Source: Ulva prolifera
Lineage: Eukaryota > Chlorophyta > Ulvophyceae > Ulvales > Ulvaceae
DNA length: 64,000 bases
Direction: 5' to 3'
Assembly (NCBI GenBank): GCA_023078555.1
Contig: CM041198.1
Coordinates: 10,359,874-10,423,873, forward strand
This document shows positions 22,110 through 33,926 of this stretch, piece after piece. The notes beneath the pieces are model-generated. The model ran no database searches. It had not been told where the DNA came from and saw nothing but the letters and a program-made list of their open reading frames with translations. The position numbers and the translations under genes were made by a program. Within the stretch, counting starts at the first letter, position 1. Each line of letters starts with the position of its first letter.

Positions 22110-23278
22110 CTACATGTCACTGCGTTGCTGTACTAAAGCAATCTCAGCAGGAAGCAGATGTTGCATGTACTTGTCACTAGCCCTGAGCTTGTAGAAGGTA
22201 TTTAGCAATGGTTCGCTTGTGCATGGTGTGGCTATCCCTTTGAGGTGGTCGGAAGACGAAATTCCTTCAGCTATGCCTTGAACGGCTTCTGAAAAAACCA
22301 TCAGCGCTTCCCTGCAATTTTTTTCCTGAGGGTTGACTAAAATAATAGTGTCTGGCATGTGCAAGCGTCAAGGCGCTGTTGGTCATGAAGCACGGATGAC
22401 TGTACCTGACCATTAAGCTTGCACCTGGCCATTTAGCGAAGTTTCTGTACGCCACCAGAGTCAGTCTGGAAGTGCCGTAGGTCTCAGGATGTACATGCGC
22501 TTCGAGAATTATCATACGCCCAAGGTCAAGATCAAATGACATAACCACGCTCGATGGCAATTGTGCCTTCACATTCAATAGAAGGGTAGGTATAGCCGAG
22601 CCTTGCGGCGTCAGTGGACACAATCCTTGCGCCTTGGGTATCATCAAATAGTTCTGTGTTCTTGAAAAGTCATCTGGATGCTCCACTGAGCCCATTGCAG
22701 ACAGATGTACATCAGGCACGTCCAAAAACACTCTGCTGAACAGGATGAATGCAGCCTCTGACGCCATGACTTGAAAGATGGCGTGGTGTGGAACTTCACA
22801 CAGCTTGGTGATGGTCGATGCCGCCGTTGTCCCCTACAGTATACATGTTGAAGTGACTGCAGCCAGCGCTGTTCAGGCACAACTCGCAATATGCGAGAGG
22901 AAAGCCATATGCACTCGTTAAAACCCCGCTCTCAGTGGTTGTGTAACATACTTCTTTGTGGCACAGCCCAGGAACTGGTGGTTGCTCATCAGAGCGCATT
23001 TGTGCTGGTCCCCACAACATCCAAAGCAGGTTTCCCTGTATTTTCAACTGATACGACTGCTGAAGTGCTCGCTTGGGGAAGCGACCGTCAGCCTGGACAG
23101 GAATGTCTTGTACTTTTCCATCTCCACTGTAAGCCCAGGCATGGTATGGGCATCTGACACAAGATTCCCCATTCACTGTTTCCACCCAGCCTTTTGACAG
23201 CTGTGCACCTCGATGTGTACAGGTGCTTGACAGCATGTGTGCTTCTCCTGTTTCATCTGTAAATGCACTGACGGGCAT
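22110..23278 (-). CDS. Rieske oxygenase, PAO/CAO-like, intron-split
   Basis: Exon-like frames at 23278 to about 22850, about 22767 to 22385, and 22364 to 22110 read as one protein. The first has a Rieske [2Fe-2S] motif, C20-X-H22 and C43-X2-H46 (CTHRG...CPYHAW), followed by an IPVQ...GNLLWMLWGP stretch usual in this family. The second carries LPSSVVMSFDLDLGRM...TSRLTLVAYRNF, which resembles the C-terminal domain and RNF motif of pheophorbide a oxygenase and relatives. Such enzymes use ferredoxin electrons for oxygenation in plastids. Plausible GT-AG borders exist (AG before 23278, CAG/GTACAG near 22405), but exact splicing is unresolved. The mononuclear-iron ligands are not clearly visible. 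PAO, CAO, TIC55 or a bacterial-type ring hydroxylase remain possible. The duplicate is at 36464-37632. Confidence 0.68.
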
Positions 23279-23345
23279 CTGTTACGGTTTTCTTATCAAA
23301 TAGGAAGAGCCACACATTGAGCACACGTGTGTCACATAACCCATA

Positions 23346-24525
23346 TCAGCGCATGTGACAAACTGCAACAATGCATTCAGGCATGGCAAAATGCAAACCT
23401 ATCCAGTACGCCAGTCGAGTTCCCATTGCTGCAGCATCGTACATCGTGTTGACTTTGGCGCCACCTTCAGGGACAGGACCAAGGCAGTAGTGCATGTTTT
23501 CAAGCAGGCCTCTTCGAGCAACTTCTGCCTGTGCGTACGGGTTCTGAGCAGGATCCCACTGCCCTGGCTTTAGACCTTCGCGATGTCTGGGCGCAATAAA
23601 CGGTGAATCCATGACTTGCCTCCTCTCCTGTGTATGATCATGTCCAGGCTGTACAGGAGCAGTGGGGCTCGCTGTTCCGGCGTAAGGCTTCGGTGACGAG
23701 TCCAGTGTGGCTGAAGAACAATACACATGAGTTCCTGCAGGCAGGACAATCGCACTGCAAGCAAGCAGGACAAGTCAACTTCCGTCAGGTAGATGACTCA
23801 ATAGTTCTGAGAAGTACCCGCACGTTTCGTAAAGTATGGAGATTGATGCCAGGCTTGTGCTACACCCTTGAATTCAAGAGGCACAAGTATTTTGGGCAGC
23901 AATGCCATCTTCACCAGCAGGGAGCCATTCCCACCTTGGGCGACTGTGCCATGTCCGGAACACTCTGCAGCGTAAAACAGAAGCCAAAGACCGACCGCCA
24001 ACACATGGTCAGCGACAAACTGGGGAGAAGAGTCTGCCAGTGTCCTCCACACGTTTGCGGTGTGGCTGGACAAATCGGCCATCTGAGACAACAAAACCAT
24101 GGTCAACATGGACGATTGTTGGCCTTGTAACCCATAGAATATCCACATATGTTGATGCCTGCTAAAACATTATAGAGCATACCAAGAACAGCAGGCATAC
24201 TGGTATACCCGTGGCGGCACCGGAACGATGGAAAACCCAAGCATGTTGTGCTCCAAGGGGAATCATGTACCTGAGATAGAACTGTAAGAGACTCAAAGAG
24301 TCCTCCGAATGAGACCCCAAGCAAAAAGCAACGAATCATTGCCTCGAAGAAGGGTGAGGGCTCCGCATCAAGTGCAGCAACTGCCAATTTGTGACTGCTT
24401 GGCCCAAGCGTGCCAAAGTGCGATCCTTCTGAGCCAGGAGCTGGCTTGTGTGACTTGGGCACAAGCCGTTCGCCTGTTTCTGCTAGCCTTCGCCCAGGAC
24501 AGTGGGCTAGACGATGCCTGGACAC
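23346..24525 (-). CDS. Possible upstream exons or a separate gene, unidentified
   Basis: Three minus-strand frames lie just upstream of the Rieske exons: 24525-24103, 24148-23798 and 23726-23346. The first two are hydrophobic in part (FFEAMIRCFLLGVSFGGLFES; HVLAVGLWLLFYAAE) and could be membrane segments. A good donor, CTCAG/GTACAT, occurs near 24276, suggesting splicing. The third has exon-like composition (ARRGLLENMHYCLGPVPEGG). I do not recognise the protein. It may be an N-terminal extension of the Rieske gene or an independent membrane protein. Duplicated at 37700-38879. Confidence 0.35.
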
Positions 24526-27500
24526 GGCAATTGCGCTTCATGCACAATCGCCTCGTCATCCTCGAAGCGATAGTGTGCTTCGGAGCTGGTTAAGCCAGTT
24601 GGGCCTGCTAAATGTCCTGATGCACGCAGGCCGCCAAAGCTGTGCCTGATTCGATCATGCCAGCCTTCTGGCTAAAATACACATTCATTCAAAGTACAAA
24701 CCGATAAACACGCGGTCCCAGATTATAAACGAGCAGCCAATTTCTTTGAGCTCTGTGCTTCAGCAACATAGCGAATCCACTATGAGCGGCACTGTTTGAT
24801 CGTGCAGGTCGCGGGCAGCCGAGATTACGTATGTAAGTGCAGTGCCGCCAGTACTGCCGGCTGCTATAGTAGTGCGCAGACTAGAGCTTGTGTCGAGATG
24901 ACTTGCACATCACATCCCAGCAGAGCATGAACGGAACCGGAAATACACCTTTTGGCATAGACAACAGGCCACCAGTGCCTTGCCAATGCGAGTTACAACG
25001 TGTGCAAATGTTCGCACACTTCTGCAGCGGAGGTGCATGCATGTGAGGTCCACGAGATAAGCGGATGTCCACGTGGGCTTGTGATGCGCACCTGGGTAAA
25101 GCGCGAATTCCACGCACATACGATACTGATACCGCAGTCCCCCATCTCGCTGGCTGTCCGTGAAAAGAGCCGTGAGTTGGACGATTCGTTGGAGACATGT
25201 GTCGTCAATGCCGGATCCAGTTTCAGGCGACGAGCTGAAGTCAGCTCAATTTAGCAGAGCCAGAACTGCACGGGCAATCGAAGCATAAACAGCACAAGGC
25301 CCAGAGATGTGACATAAAAGCCTGTAGCTACCACAGTCAGCGGTCAAAGTAGGTCAGCTGGGCTTTCGAACATGCTGTTGAGAGAGCCGTGACGTAGACC
25401 AGCGCACGAGCAGGCTCATCAGAGTTTCTAGATGCTCTGTCGACAGTGGCAAAAATATCAGCGTGAAAAATACATGAACCATAGCTGAGAGTCTATATAC
25501 CTTTGCAAGCGTCTCTAGTGTGGATCGGTCTTGCGAAGATACCTCTGCCGGGAGTGGCATTGAAGTCGACGATGGCGGACTTCGATACTGTAGGTTTGCA
25601 CCTTGAGATGATTCCAATGTATGTCAATTACATCGGGCTGCAAGATCGTGTAAATATACATCAATCGAAGGCCGACCATGCCTCTGCGGACTGCAGAGGT
25701 GACTGGACCTAAGCTCAGCTGAGGCGCAAAACCTCGATACCTCGACTTCCCGTACCGTTCATGCTTGTGCCGATATGAGCGCAGATGGGCGCAGGCGGAG
25801 AACAATTCCTTCACAGGCCACATGCATGAAGTTTAGGGCACTCTTTGGCCCCGCATAGCCTCGGGGCGAACCGCGCCACTTGAAGCTTTTGTACACCGAT
25901 GCACGTTTGTCGATATGGCACATACATGCATGTTGACGGTGACTGAGCGCGCCCCTGCACAACCGGACCAAAGATGTGACACAGACATCACAAGCCAATG
26001 GCGACCAAAAGGCGAACGAACGCATGCATTGCACAACCATGTCTGCACGCACACATACCGTAACCCGAGATAATGTTACAGAAAGCGCACTGTCATAATA
26101 CTGAGAAGAATTACATTGAAAAATGAATTGCAGACCCGACAGTGGGTTTCCATACAACCACGACCATATCTCAGAGAAATGTCAGTAAATACCAGCTCAT
26201 CAAAGGATTCAATTCATTCGATTGGTGCATTGCGTCACCTGAGAAATGTCCGTGTCACTTTCTCAGGCCACCCTTGCTACCGTGGACTGTAGACGATGCT
26301 CAATTTACGAGCACCGGCACAGCAGCAGAAAATCGGAACATTTCATCGTCAGGAGAGCTAGCTTTTCTTTGGCAACCGAATGCATATCGAATCAGTGCTG
26401 CGCCTGCATGCTTGGTTGCTTCGTGCATTTGCGCACCGGGGCATGACCAGGCAGGTGCTGCATACAAAGCAGGATGGTCTAGCACAGCGCAAGCTATGCT
26501 GACCAGAGTCGAGTGAATTGGTCCTGTCATTGTTTAGCCATTGATCCTACCCACGGTCAGCAGGAGCACCACGGTCCACTGCCCAGCCAAAAAAAATTGA
26601 CAGCGTTGTTTGAGCAGGGCATGCACCGCAATCTGTGGTCCTACTGGGCTCAAAAGAGTGACTTCGTGAACAAAGGCGAGCATAGCAATGTCATACATCT
26701 GCACAGTAAGCTCCGCTCGCGTCACATACTTTCACACTTCTAGATACTTCAAGCCACCCGCTGTCTCACTGGTGCTCTCGTGCATCCGATCGATAGGTTG
26801 ACATGTGCACTGGGTGTTTGACATTGTTATCCCTAAGCGTGTGCTCTGCGTGCATGTAGGTTGCGGAATCCCTGCGTGACTCCATGTACATAAGCAGTAA
26901 TGCGTTTGCAGGTCTCGGTGGCGTGCGCATCGACTGACTTCCAGGTGCGCGCTGCCTGCTCCGTGCTGTATACCACACCATGGTGCACCAGTCGTCCTGT
27001 GTGTGTTTTTTTTGCGTGACCAAGTTGCAAATGAGATTCTAGTACTTCTCACACTGTTGTGTATGCTTGTGCAAGAGTGTGTGATGCGATGTGTGCATAG
27101 CGCTGGGTGTCCTGGGCTCAACATGCCATGCTGGGGGCGCTGTGGCCGATAATTGTCATGAGTTGGCTGTGGTTGACACGGAGGTGCTGTGGCAGATTTA
27201 GCATCATTGTTAAGGCTGACATGTACCGGTACAGGTACATGTACAAAAGTACGCGGTAAAATACCGGCACATTGGCAAAGTGCGGTACATAAGGAACATT
27301 TGGGTGTCCCGTGATGTACCGTTGTCCGGTACATATTGGAGTGACAATGTTTCGATGTTCGGAATATTCTTCAGTTTTATAAGGTTGCGGCCATTCCAAA
27401 ATTCGTTTTGCAGCGCACGCAGTGCTCATGTTGCAGTGTGCGCGTTGCGCTTTTTAGTCTGTGAGCGCTGATATGAACATAACAACGCTACCGAGGCCTC

Positions 27501-28979
27501 GAGTCACATCAACTTCAACTATCAAATGTCCAGATTCATGTACGGTACGCAATGGTGCTGCAAAATTGAGTGCTGCACACATGCGAGGTGTGTGTCCCTG
27601 TGCAACGCTGCATCTTGACAACTCTAGCTAGGCACATCAGAGAACAAGTCACCAAATATAGCATCAATGTTGATTTATCCAAAGACACGCACGATTAGCA
27701 GCATGAAAGCATCGTTGCTCACATAGCTATAATGTCCTCGCCAAGCTCCCTTGAGGCCAAGAGCCGTGCCACACTTTATTTTACAGTAGTGGACTGGGCT
27801 GCTTTAATTCTGGACAGTGTGGCTACGGCTGGGCAAGACGGGCATGCTTTGTGCAAGGTGTCAGTGTCGCAAGGGTCTGAGACTCACAACCATCCTGATC
27901 AAACACCAGTCGTTTGACCAACGAAAAGCGCACATATGACCACCTTCACTGCCTGAGCTCGACTCTACGATATATTCACTCAATTCGGTGTTGTGTGGGA
28001 GTATTGCTGTGCGCGCGATAGCACAGTGGGCTGCACATATTGAGGTGGCTATACAAGCACATAGTTGCTTGCATACAAATCATTTAATTGTGTTGTTTTG
28101 TAATTATGGAATCACTTGTTCTGTACTTTTCAATGATATCTATCTTGTGCTGATCCGATTTCTCATCACATTGTGTCAATTGCATGACCACAACATGTCA
28201 TTGAGCTCCGTTTTCAGAGATTGGAAAAACGTGTACCCCCGCTACAATAGCCCCCTCTAGTCCAACACAACTGAAACCTTGTCACAATATGCCTACACTT
28301 GTTGCATATTATTAGCAAAATACCAAATGCTTTGATTCAAACTTTGCCGGCTGGTAGCTTCATGTTTCTGATTTGCATGTGCCTAAAATGTATGATGTTC
28401 CGGAACATGTCCACATATTCCGATGTACCGAGAATAAGTACCGATCGATGTGCCGATTTTCAGGCTTAATCATGTACACCTCCAAACATCTACCGCACAT
28501 GCGCATTGTTGGGTGTGTTCAAGTGGCCATGCACCGAAGTGCAGGGCTTTGACCGCCGTTGGCTACCCGAAGTGTCAGCTCCAACATTGGCGATGGATCC
28601 CCATAGTGCACACCAAGATACGTGCATTTGCTGGAGCGGCGGCAGTGATGCGTACAGCAGCGACGCCACCTCTCAAAACTCTGGTTCTAACATGGCTATG
28701 GACCCGATCTGGAAATCGTCACTGTGCCAAGTGCAACAGATAAGCTTTGCAGCAACTAAGCAGCAACGCCCTGGTGCAACAGATGCTTCATCACGGCGAA
28801 CAGTCGTATAGATACATCACACGTCACATGACAGCAAAACGGGCCCACCACTCATGACTGCAGATGTGCCTTGACTAAAACGTGTAAAGCGCGCACAGTG
28901 CGCTTCACCGGCTCCAGCGCTTCCGCTCCGCACCTCCAATGCCCTCGCCCCAAGGGACCAGGCGGTTGTTGTAATGGCC
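24526..28979. other. Intergenic DNA with a palindromic patch, no gene recognised
   Basis: About 4.4 kb with only short frames in all six readings and no domain motif. The longest (27334-26732, minus, 200 codons) is His/Thr/Ser-rich with no coding signature. Oligo-A and oligo-T runs occur near 26588 and 27005. The only structured patch is the GTAC-rich region near 27220-27340. Confidence 0.55.
27221..27250. repeat. GTAC-rich nested palindromes
   Basis: ATGTACC and GGTACAT form 7-bp inverted arms around GGTACA, directly followed by the palindrome GTACATGTAC. More GGTACAT/ATGTACC copies occur to about 27335. Duplicate at 41575-41604. Confidence 0.75.
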
Positions 28980-28984
28980 AAGTC

Positions 28985-29331
28985 TGGCACAATGCATGAG
29001 CCTGCGGGCAGCAGTGTGGTGACAGGTGCACCCATGCACGGACGATCCGCGGATCCAGTGCAGGGGTAAGCCGCCAGCCGAGATTGTCTCGATGTAGTGA
29101 GAGAGGTCCCGCGAGGGTTTTCCCGCCGTAACCTGAGTGTTTAGTGTGCATATAAGCATGTGCACACTAAGATCTGTAACCATTCTTATCACTGTTTCAC
29201 GGTACTAGCTGTATCCTGATTCTTCCCCGCATTCCTCGGTTCTACCTCTGTGCGCAGCAGGTATGGAATGCTGGTTGCCTGACTTGACCTGAGACTGCGT
29301 GTCTGACCTGCAGATGAGTGACTTTCTGACA
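28985..29331 (+). repeat. Family 2 solo LTR
   Basis: This 347-bp LTR starts TGGCACAATG (T to G at the third base) and ends TTTCTGACA. It is flanked by the 5-bp duplication AAGTC at 28980-28984 and 29332-29336, with no internal element sequence on either side. Confidence 0.93.
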
Positions 29332-29336
29332 AAGTC

Positions 29337-29761
29337 TGTCTGCTCAAGAAGCACAAATATTCCAGATATGCAGGCACCATTGTGGGATACATGTGTATGT
29401 ATCTCAGGGCTAGTGTCCGGCCCAACATGTGACACCCAAAAGTATACCAAGAATACCTCAAGTGTGCCAGCCAGGTACCACATCACAATTGTGCACATGA
29501 GTTGCATGCATACAACTATATGTGCATAATTCCACATGTCCAAAAAGTCCCACCAACATTCCTCAGCATGTATAACCTCACATACCAATCCCATGTATCA
29601 TGCCACATTATCCCACAGCCTTTTGGCACTGCGAAGTGCCGGCACAGTATGTGACATGCCATGCATGCGGCGCATGCATACTGCTGGACGGCGCTTGCGC
29701 ACACCAAGGGTGCAGCGGTAATGACCATGCCAGCCAGTCTATGTATGTGTCTCCATGCAGC
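29337..29761. other. Unassigned DNA between solo LTR and element D
   Basis: These 425 bp contain several ACATG/CATGT motifs but no recognisable gene. They form the outer flank of element D. Duplicated at 43689-44110. Confidence 0.5.
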
Positions 29762-29859
29762 TGTCAGAACACTGTCTTGTCAAGTCAGACACGCAGTCTT
29801 AGTACAGGTCATGTCAGGGCAGCTAGCGCTCCATACCTGCTGCGCAAAGAGGTAGAATT
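29762..29859 (-). repeat. Element D 3' LTR, outer part (first record)
   Basis: 98 bp starting TGTCAGAACACTG, the terminal part of a family 2 LTR in minus orientation. It is cut at GAATT by the 5' LTR of element B. The rest of this LTR appears after B at 51410-51656. Confidence 0.88.
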
Positions 29860-30253
29860 TGTCATAAATGAGGTCCATCCTGGGACACAATGCATGACGT
29901 GCAAGTACGCACATGAGTGTGGTGGCCACGGGCCCAACTCCTGTTATGTTGGGACATATGCATGATCATATGCATGAGCATAATCCAGCACAATCCATGT
30001 TAGGATTGTGTGCGGTCACTGTGATTATGACCGCTGTAGACTTGACAGATCGGTGGCATATAGTCATGTGCCTCCAAGTCTACTGTAACCATTCTCTTAC
30101 AGTCTTACGTGGTTCTTGTATTGCCTCACTGCATTACAGTACATCCCTTGATCTGTGCATTGCCGACGTACGACCTGAGTGCTCCACAGGTAACGGCTCT
30201 GCAGCCCACTAGCTAGCTTGATGAATGCTGCGCATAGGTCCTTGCTTATAACA
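29860..30253 (+). repeat. Element B 5' LTR (first record)
   Basis: This 394-bp family 1 LTR runs TGTCATAAAT to ATAACA. TGGTATCGATGAACG follows directly at 30254 as the primer site. It is the same molecule as 44209-44602 if the flanking blocks are one locus. Confidence 0.92.
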
Positions 30254-30516
30254 TGGTATCGATGAACGTTTGCGCGATTGCATTCGTTGTGCGTAATAGT
30301 GGTGTGTCATATGACCGCGCATGCCCAAGGGCATCTGCGCTGCTTTAGTGCGTAGTCATATGACCAGATTAACCGCATGATAGTCAACAGTAGTAATTCG
30401 CATGTTTGATTGCGAGCTGTGTGGCTGCGGTTTACATTAGATTAGTCGTGACGGTCCACGGGCCGGCCGACGAAGCTGCCCGCGCGAGAGAAGAGATCGC
30501 TCGCTGCAGGTAGACC

Positions 30517-30804
30517 ATGTCATCACCAGAAGAGGAAGCTGCTCTTGAAGCTGAGGCTACGGCCGAAGCTGAGAGGCAAGCTGCTCTCTTGCACGCTTCG
30601 GGCGATGCACCTGGTGGCGTACCCACTACTAGCCGTGCTGATGGGCCAGCCGCTGGTACTAGACGTGCACAAGCTGCACAAGCTGCCTCTCAGCTCGAAG
30701 CTGCTAACGCTACGGCGGAGCAAGCTCGGGTTGAAGCAAGCAATGTTCGTGCTCTTAGCGGCGCGGAACAGGCTCGTGAAGCTGCCGAGGCTGAGGCGGA
30801 AGCT
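30517..30804 (+). pseudogene. gag: Element B Gag N-terminus, cut at the N
   Basis: The Glu/Ala-rich N-terminal coiled coil of B Gag (MSSPEEEAALEAEATAEAER...) ends at the N. The last 50 bp differ from the second record by small indels (VRALSGAEQ against VRAALARAEQ), typical of a low-quality contig end. The complete gene is at 44866. Confidence 0.9.
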
Positions 30805-30805
30805 N
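30805..30805. other. Single N, contig join
   Basis: This is the only ambiguous base in the window. It joins B gag (left) to the middle of E integrase (right), two unrelated reading frames, exactly where a 14.35-kb repeat starts over. Confidence 0.97.
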
Positions 30806-31203
30806 ATCTGCTGCGGTAGCAGCGTCCGTGGGGGGTTGAGGTGTATGCATACCCAAGGGATGACAAGCTGCGTAAGCTGTCCCCGCGGGGAGTTCTCGCG
30901 TACTGGGTCGGGGCCGGGCTGGGCCCCAGCATGCAGCGGGTGTATGCCCAGGATGTTCCTGGGGGTAGGGTCTTTGTTGTGCGTCAGGTGATGTGCACTG
31001 CGGATCAGATGATCCGCCACGTACGTAAGTACGATGCGTCGCTGTGTGGACAAGAGGGAGCCTGCGGAGTTTGCGAACTCCTACACGGCTGCCTTTGAGA
31101 AGGACAATGAGGGCGAGCGTGTGACTGATAGTGATGTCCCCCCATTCCTGTCTGATCACACGTATGACGGGGAGTGTTGCGCCGTCTGCGTGACCAGTTG
31201 CAC

Positions 31204-31238
<35 letters not shown>

Positions 31239-31249
31239 AGTCATGGTAG
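30806..31249 (+). pseudogene. Element E SH3-like region (second record)
   Basis: Same as 16457-16899, starting in the integrase tail with the same TAG. Missing bases near 31040 and 31172 break the frame (KYDASLCGQEGAC replaces KYDASAVVDKREPA), which looks like sequencing error at a contig start. Confidence 0.88.
31205..31238 (+). repeat. Homopolymer of 34 C (second record)
   Basis: Counterpart of the 30-C run at 16859-16888. The length difference is within what homopolymer miscalling or slippage produces. Confidence 0.95.
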
Positions 31250-31259
31250 GGTTCCTGTC

Positions 31260-32352
31260 ATGGAGATGGACTTTCCGTCAGGACGATCCTTAGCCCCAGT
31301 CGTGATGTGTATTCTCCACGGTTTCCCTCCAAGCGATCCTGGACTGTATGTCAGAACAACTGATCGATGTCTCATTTTTCTATGGGTAGATGACTTATTC
31401 ATTTTCAGTTGCTCTGCGGGGCTGCAGAAAATCATCAGTGTCATTCTCACGAAATTTGAAGGCAGAGATCTAGGTGACCTGTCTTGGGCACTTGGCACTG
31501 AGATCACGCGTGATCGAAAGGCCAAAACAATCACAATGATACAACGTAACAAAATTCAGAACTTGCTGGACAAGTACATTATGTCGAACTGTCGTAAATC
31601 TCCCACTCCCTTAGTGCCGCGGCAACAGCTAAGGAGTGTGAAAGAGCATCCTGACCTGGAGAAAGCCAGTGCTACTGAGCATTCCAGGTTCATGAGTGCT
31701 GTAGGAAGCAATCCAGTATATTGCAGGAGTGACACGACCTGACCTGAGCTATGTGGCACATGCCCCGGCCCGGCACATGTCTAGTAGTCTAAAGGAACAT
31801 TGGTCTCCTGTGCAACATGTTCTGAGATACCTGCAGTCCACGAAGAATTTAGGAATAAAAATTGTAGGCTCTGAGGGACACGGGTGTTTACTAGAGGCTT
31901 TTTCAGATGCGGATTTTGCGAATTCCGCAGATCTGAAGAGTGTGTCTGGTATGATTGTTCGGGTGTATGGGAACTGTGTTCTCTGGCGTTCGAAAAAGCA
32001 GAGTATAGTGGCTGGGGATACAACAGAGGTTGAGCTCATCGCGATGAGTGCAACTGCCAACGAGCTGATGTGGATGAAGCAATTGCTTCTCGACATAAAG
32101 CTTGTCCCACATAAGCCGACTCTGTGGGGTGACAATAAGAGTGCCAATATTTTGGCTGTGAATGCTGTGTTCACTGACAGGTCCAAGCACATTCGTGTGC
32201 GGCACTTGCGAGTGCAGGAATATGTCCAGATGGATGAACTTAAGGTAGCATGGGTGGGCACCGTTGACCAGTTGGCGGATGTTTTTACTAAAGTGCTGCC
32301 CGGACCTGCTTTGCTAGAAGTTCGTAATAAACTCCAGCTAGTGGAGACGTAG
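31260..32352 (+). pseudogene. Element E RT palm and RNase H (second record)
   Basis: Counterpart of 16910-17998 with extra single bases near 31268, 31291, 31325 and 31710, splitting it into frames 31260-31742 and 31729-32352. Motifs are as in the first record (WVDDLFIF, LWGDNKSAN, final VET). The first record is in frame here, so the extra bases are probably errors. Confidence 0.9.
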
Positions 32353-32369
32353 CAGGATTTATGGGGGAG

Positions 32370-32718
32370 TGTCACAATGCATGAGCCTGCGGGCAGCAAT
32401 GTGGTGACAGGTGCACCCATTCACGGACGATCCGCGGATCCAGTGTAGGGGTAAGCCGCCAGCCAGGATTGACTCGATGTAGCGAGGGAGATCCTGCGAG
32501 GGTTTCCCGGCGTAACCTTGAGTGTTCAGTGTGCACATAAGGATGTGCACACTGAGATCTGTAACCATTCTTATCACTGTTTCACGGTACTAGCTGTATC
32601 CTGATCTCCCCCTCGCATTCCTCGGTTCTACCCCTGTGCGCAGCAGGTATGGAATGCTGGCTGCTTGACCTGCCTTGAGACTGCGCGTCTGACCTGCAGA
32701 TAGAGAGTGTTTCTGACA
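32370..32718 (+). repeat. Element E 3' LTR (second record)
   Basis: Identical counterpart of 18016-18364 at offset 14,354, preceded by the same purine tract. Confidence 0.93.
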
Positions 32719-33926
32719 CCCAGGATGTGCGCCACCACACTCAAAAGATGGGTCCACTGGCGTCGCATATGCTAGATGTCATCGATGGCAACTGAACAGG
32801 TGACGTTGCACATAATACATGTACAACATCATATGCCATGCAATCAAGCTTCGAAATTCATCACTGAAGGAGGAAAGGGAATGTCTTTCGCTCCACACTC
32901 CGTGAACTCATTCCTTCCTCTGCCCTGCATCCACTGCAACAATCGTCACTGAAGTCCGCATACATGCTTGTGTACTCCATAAATGTTGCCTGATCCGTGC
33001 AAGGCTGCTTGGAAACAAAAAAATCTGCTGCTACTTGCTTCTACAGGGGTGATTTTGAGCTTGCAGCAGTAGAGCATGACTGCCACAAACCAGTTCTCGA
33101 AGCTATCAATGCCGCACGTATTGTCACCTACAAGTATAAATGCAGTGCCCACACATGCAGGTTAGGCCAGCTGCAAGCTCCATACCTTCTACATGCCTGC
33201 AGGAACATTAAACACCTGTGACTGTGATTGCGCAAACAATGCTTCTGAGTGCATACAAGCTGGTTGCCATATAAGCATCAGTTCTGCTACAGCGAGATAG
33301 TGATCGCCATTGCAGATGCTTGCTGACTTCCCAAGAAGGTTGCATAGCATTGTTGGCTCACTACGAGTGAGTCACTAGGCATGAATGTGTTGGAAGTGAG
33401 TCAGCATCTAGAAGCTTCCGGAGTGGCATGAGGAATTTATTTTCCTTGATTGGTCGTGGAGGATTCGGGCGGCGTGCCTACATTGTGGTTTGCCACCTGT
33501 GGCTCTGTTCCAATGCAAGCCCACGACCACTGCTGGCTCAAATGCTACATGCCGCAGGTGCCCCAGATCAGAGCATTGCCGTGCAGGTCCCATGAACTGT
33601 AGGTTCTGAATATTTGTTTTGAATTCCTTGTGGTGCTCAGTGGTTGCCAGGAACGTGGTTGTGCACATGCAACCTTCTGACCCGCCCTGCGCTCATGATC
33701 ACTCAAACGTACAGTAGCGGTACATGACAGTACCTCTCAGATCATATTACAATTGTAAGGCGCGAACGACAGCCACTTGCTCAAACGCAGAAGACTTTTT
33801 TGCCCAGGTTGGATCCATGGTGCCATGGTGCTGAGTGCATGACCTGCAGAACCATCACAAGTATGTAATTACAAAGGACAGAGGCCGGATATCAGGCCGT
33901 TCCTAGGAATCCATCCGCAAATCCAC
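32719..33926. other. Intergenic DNA (second record)
   Basis: Counterpart of 18365-19572; no gene recognised. Confidence 0.6.

Noticed and set aside
26732-27334. A 200-codon minus-strand frame
   Set aside because: His/Thr/Ser-rich without motifs or supporting neighbours; it falls across the GTAC palindromes. Probably chance.
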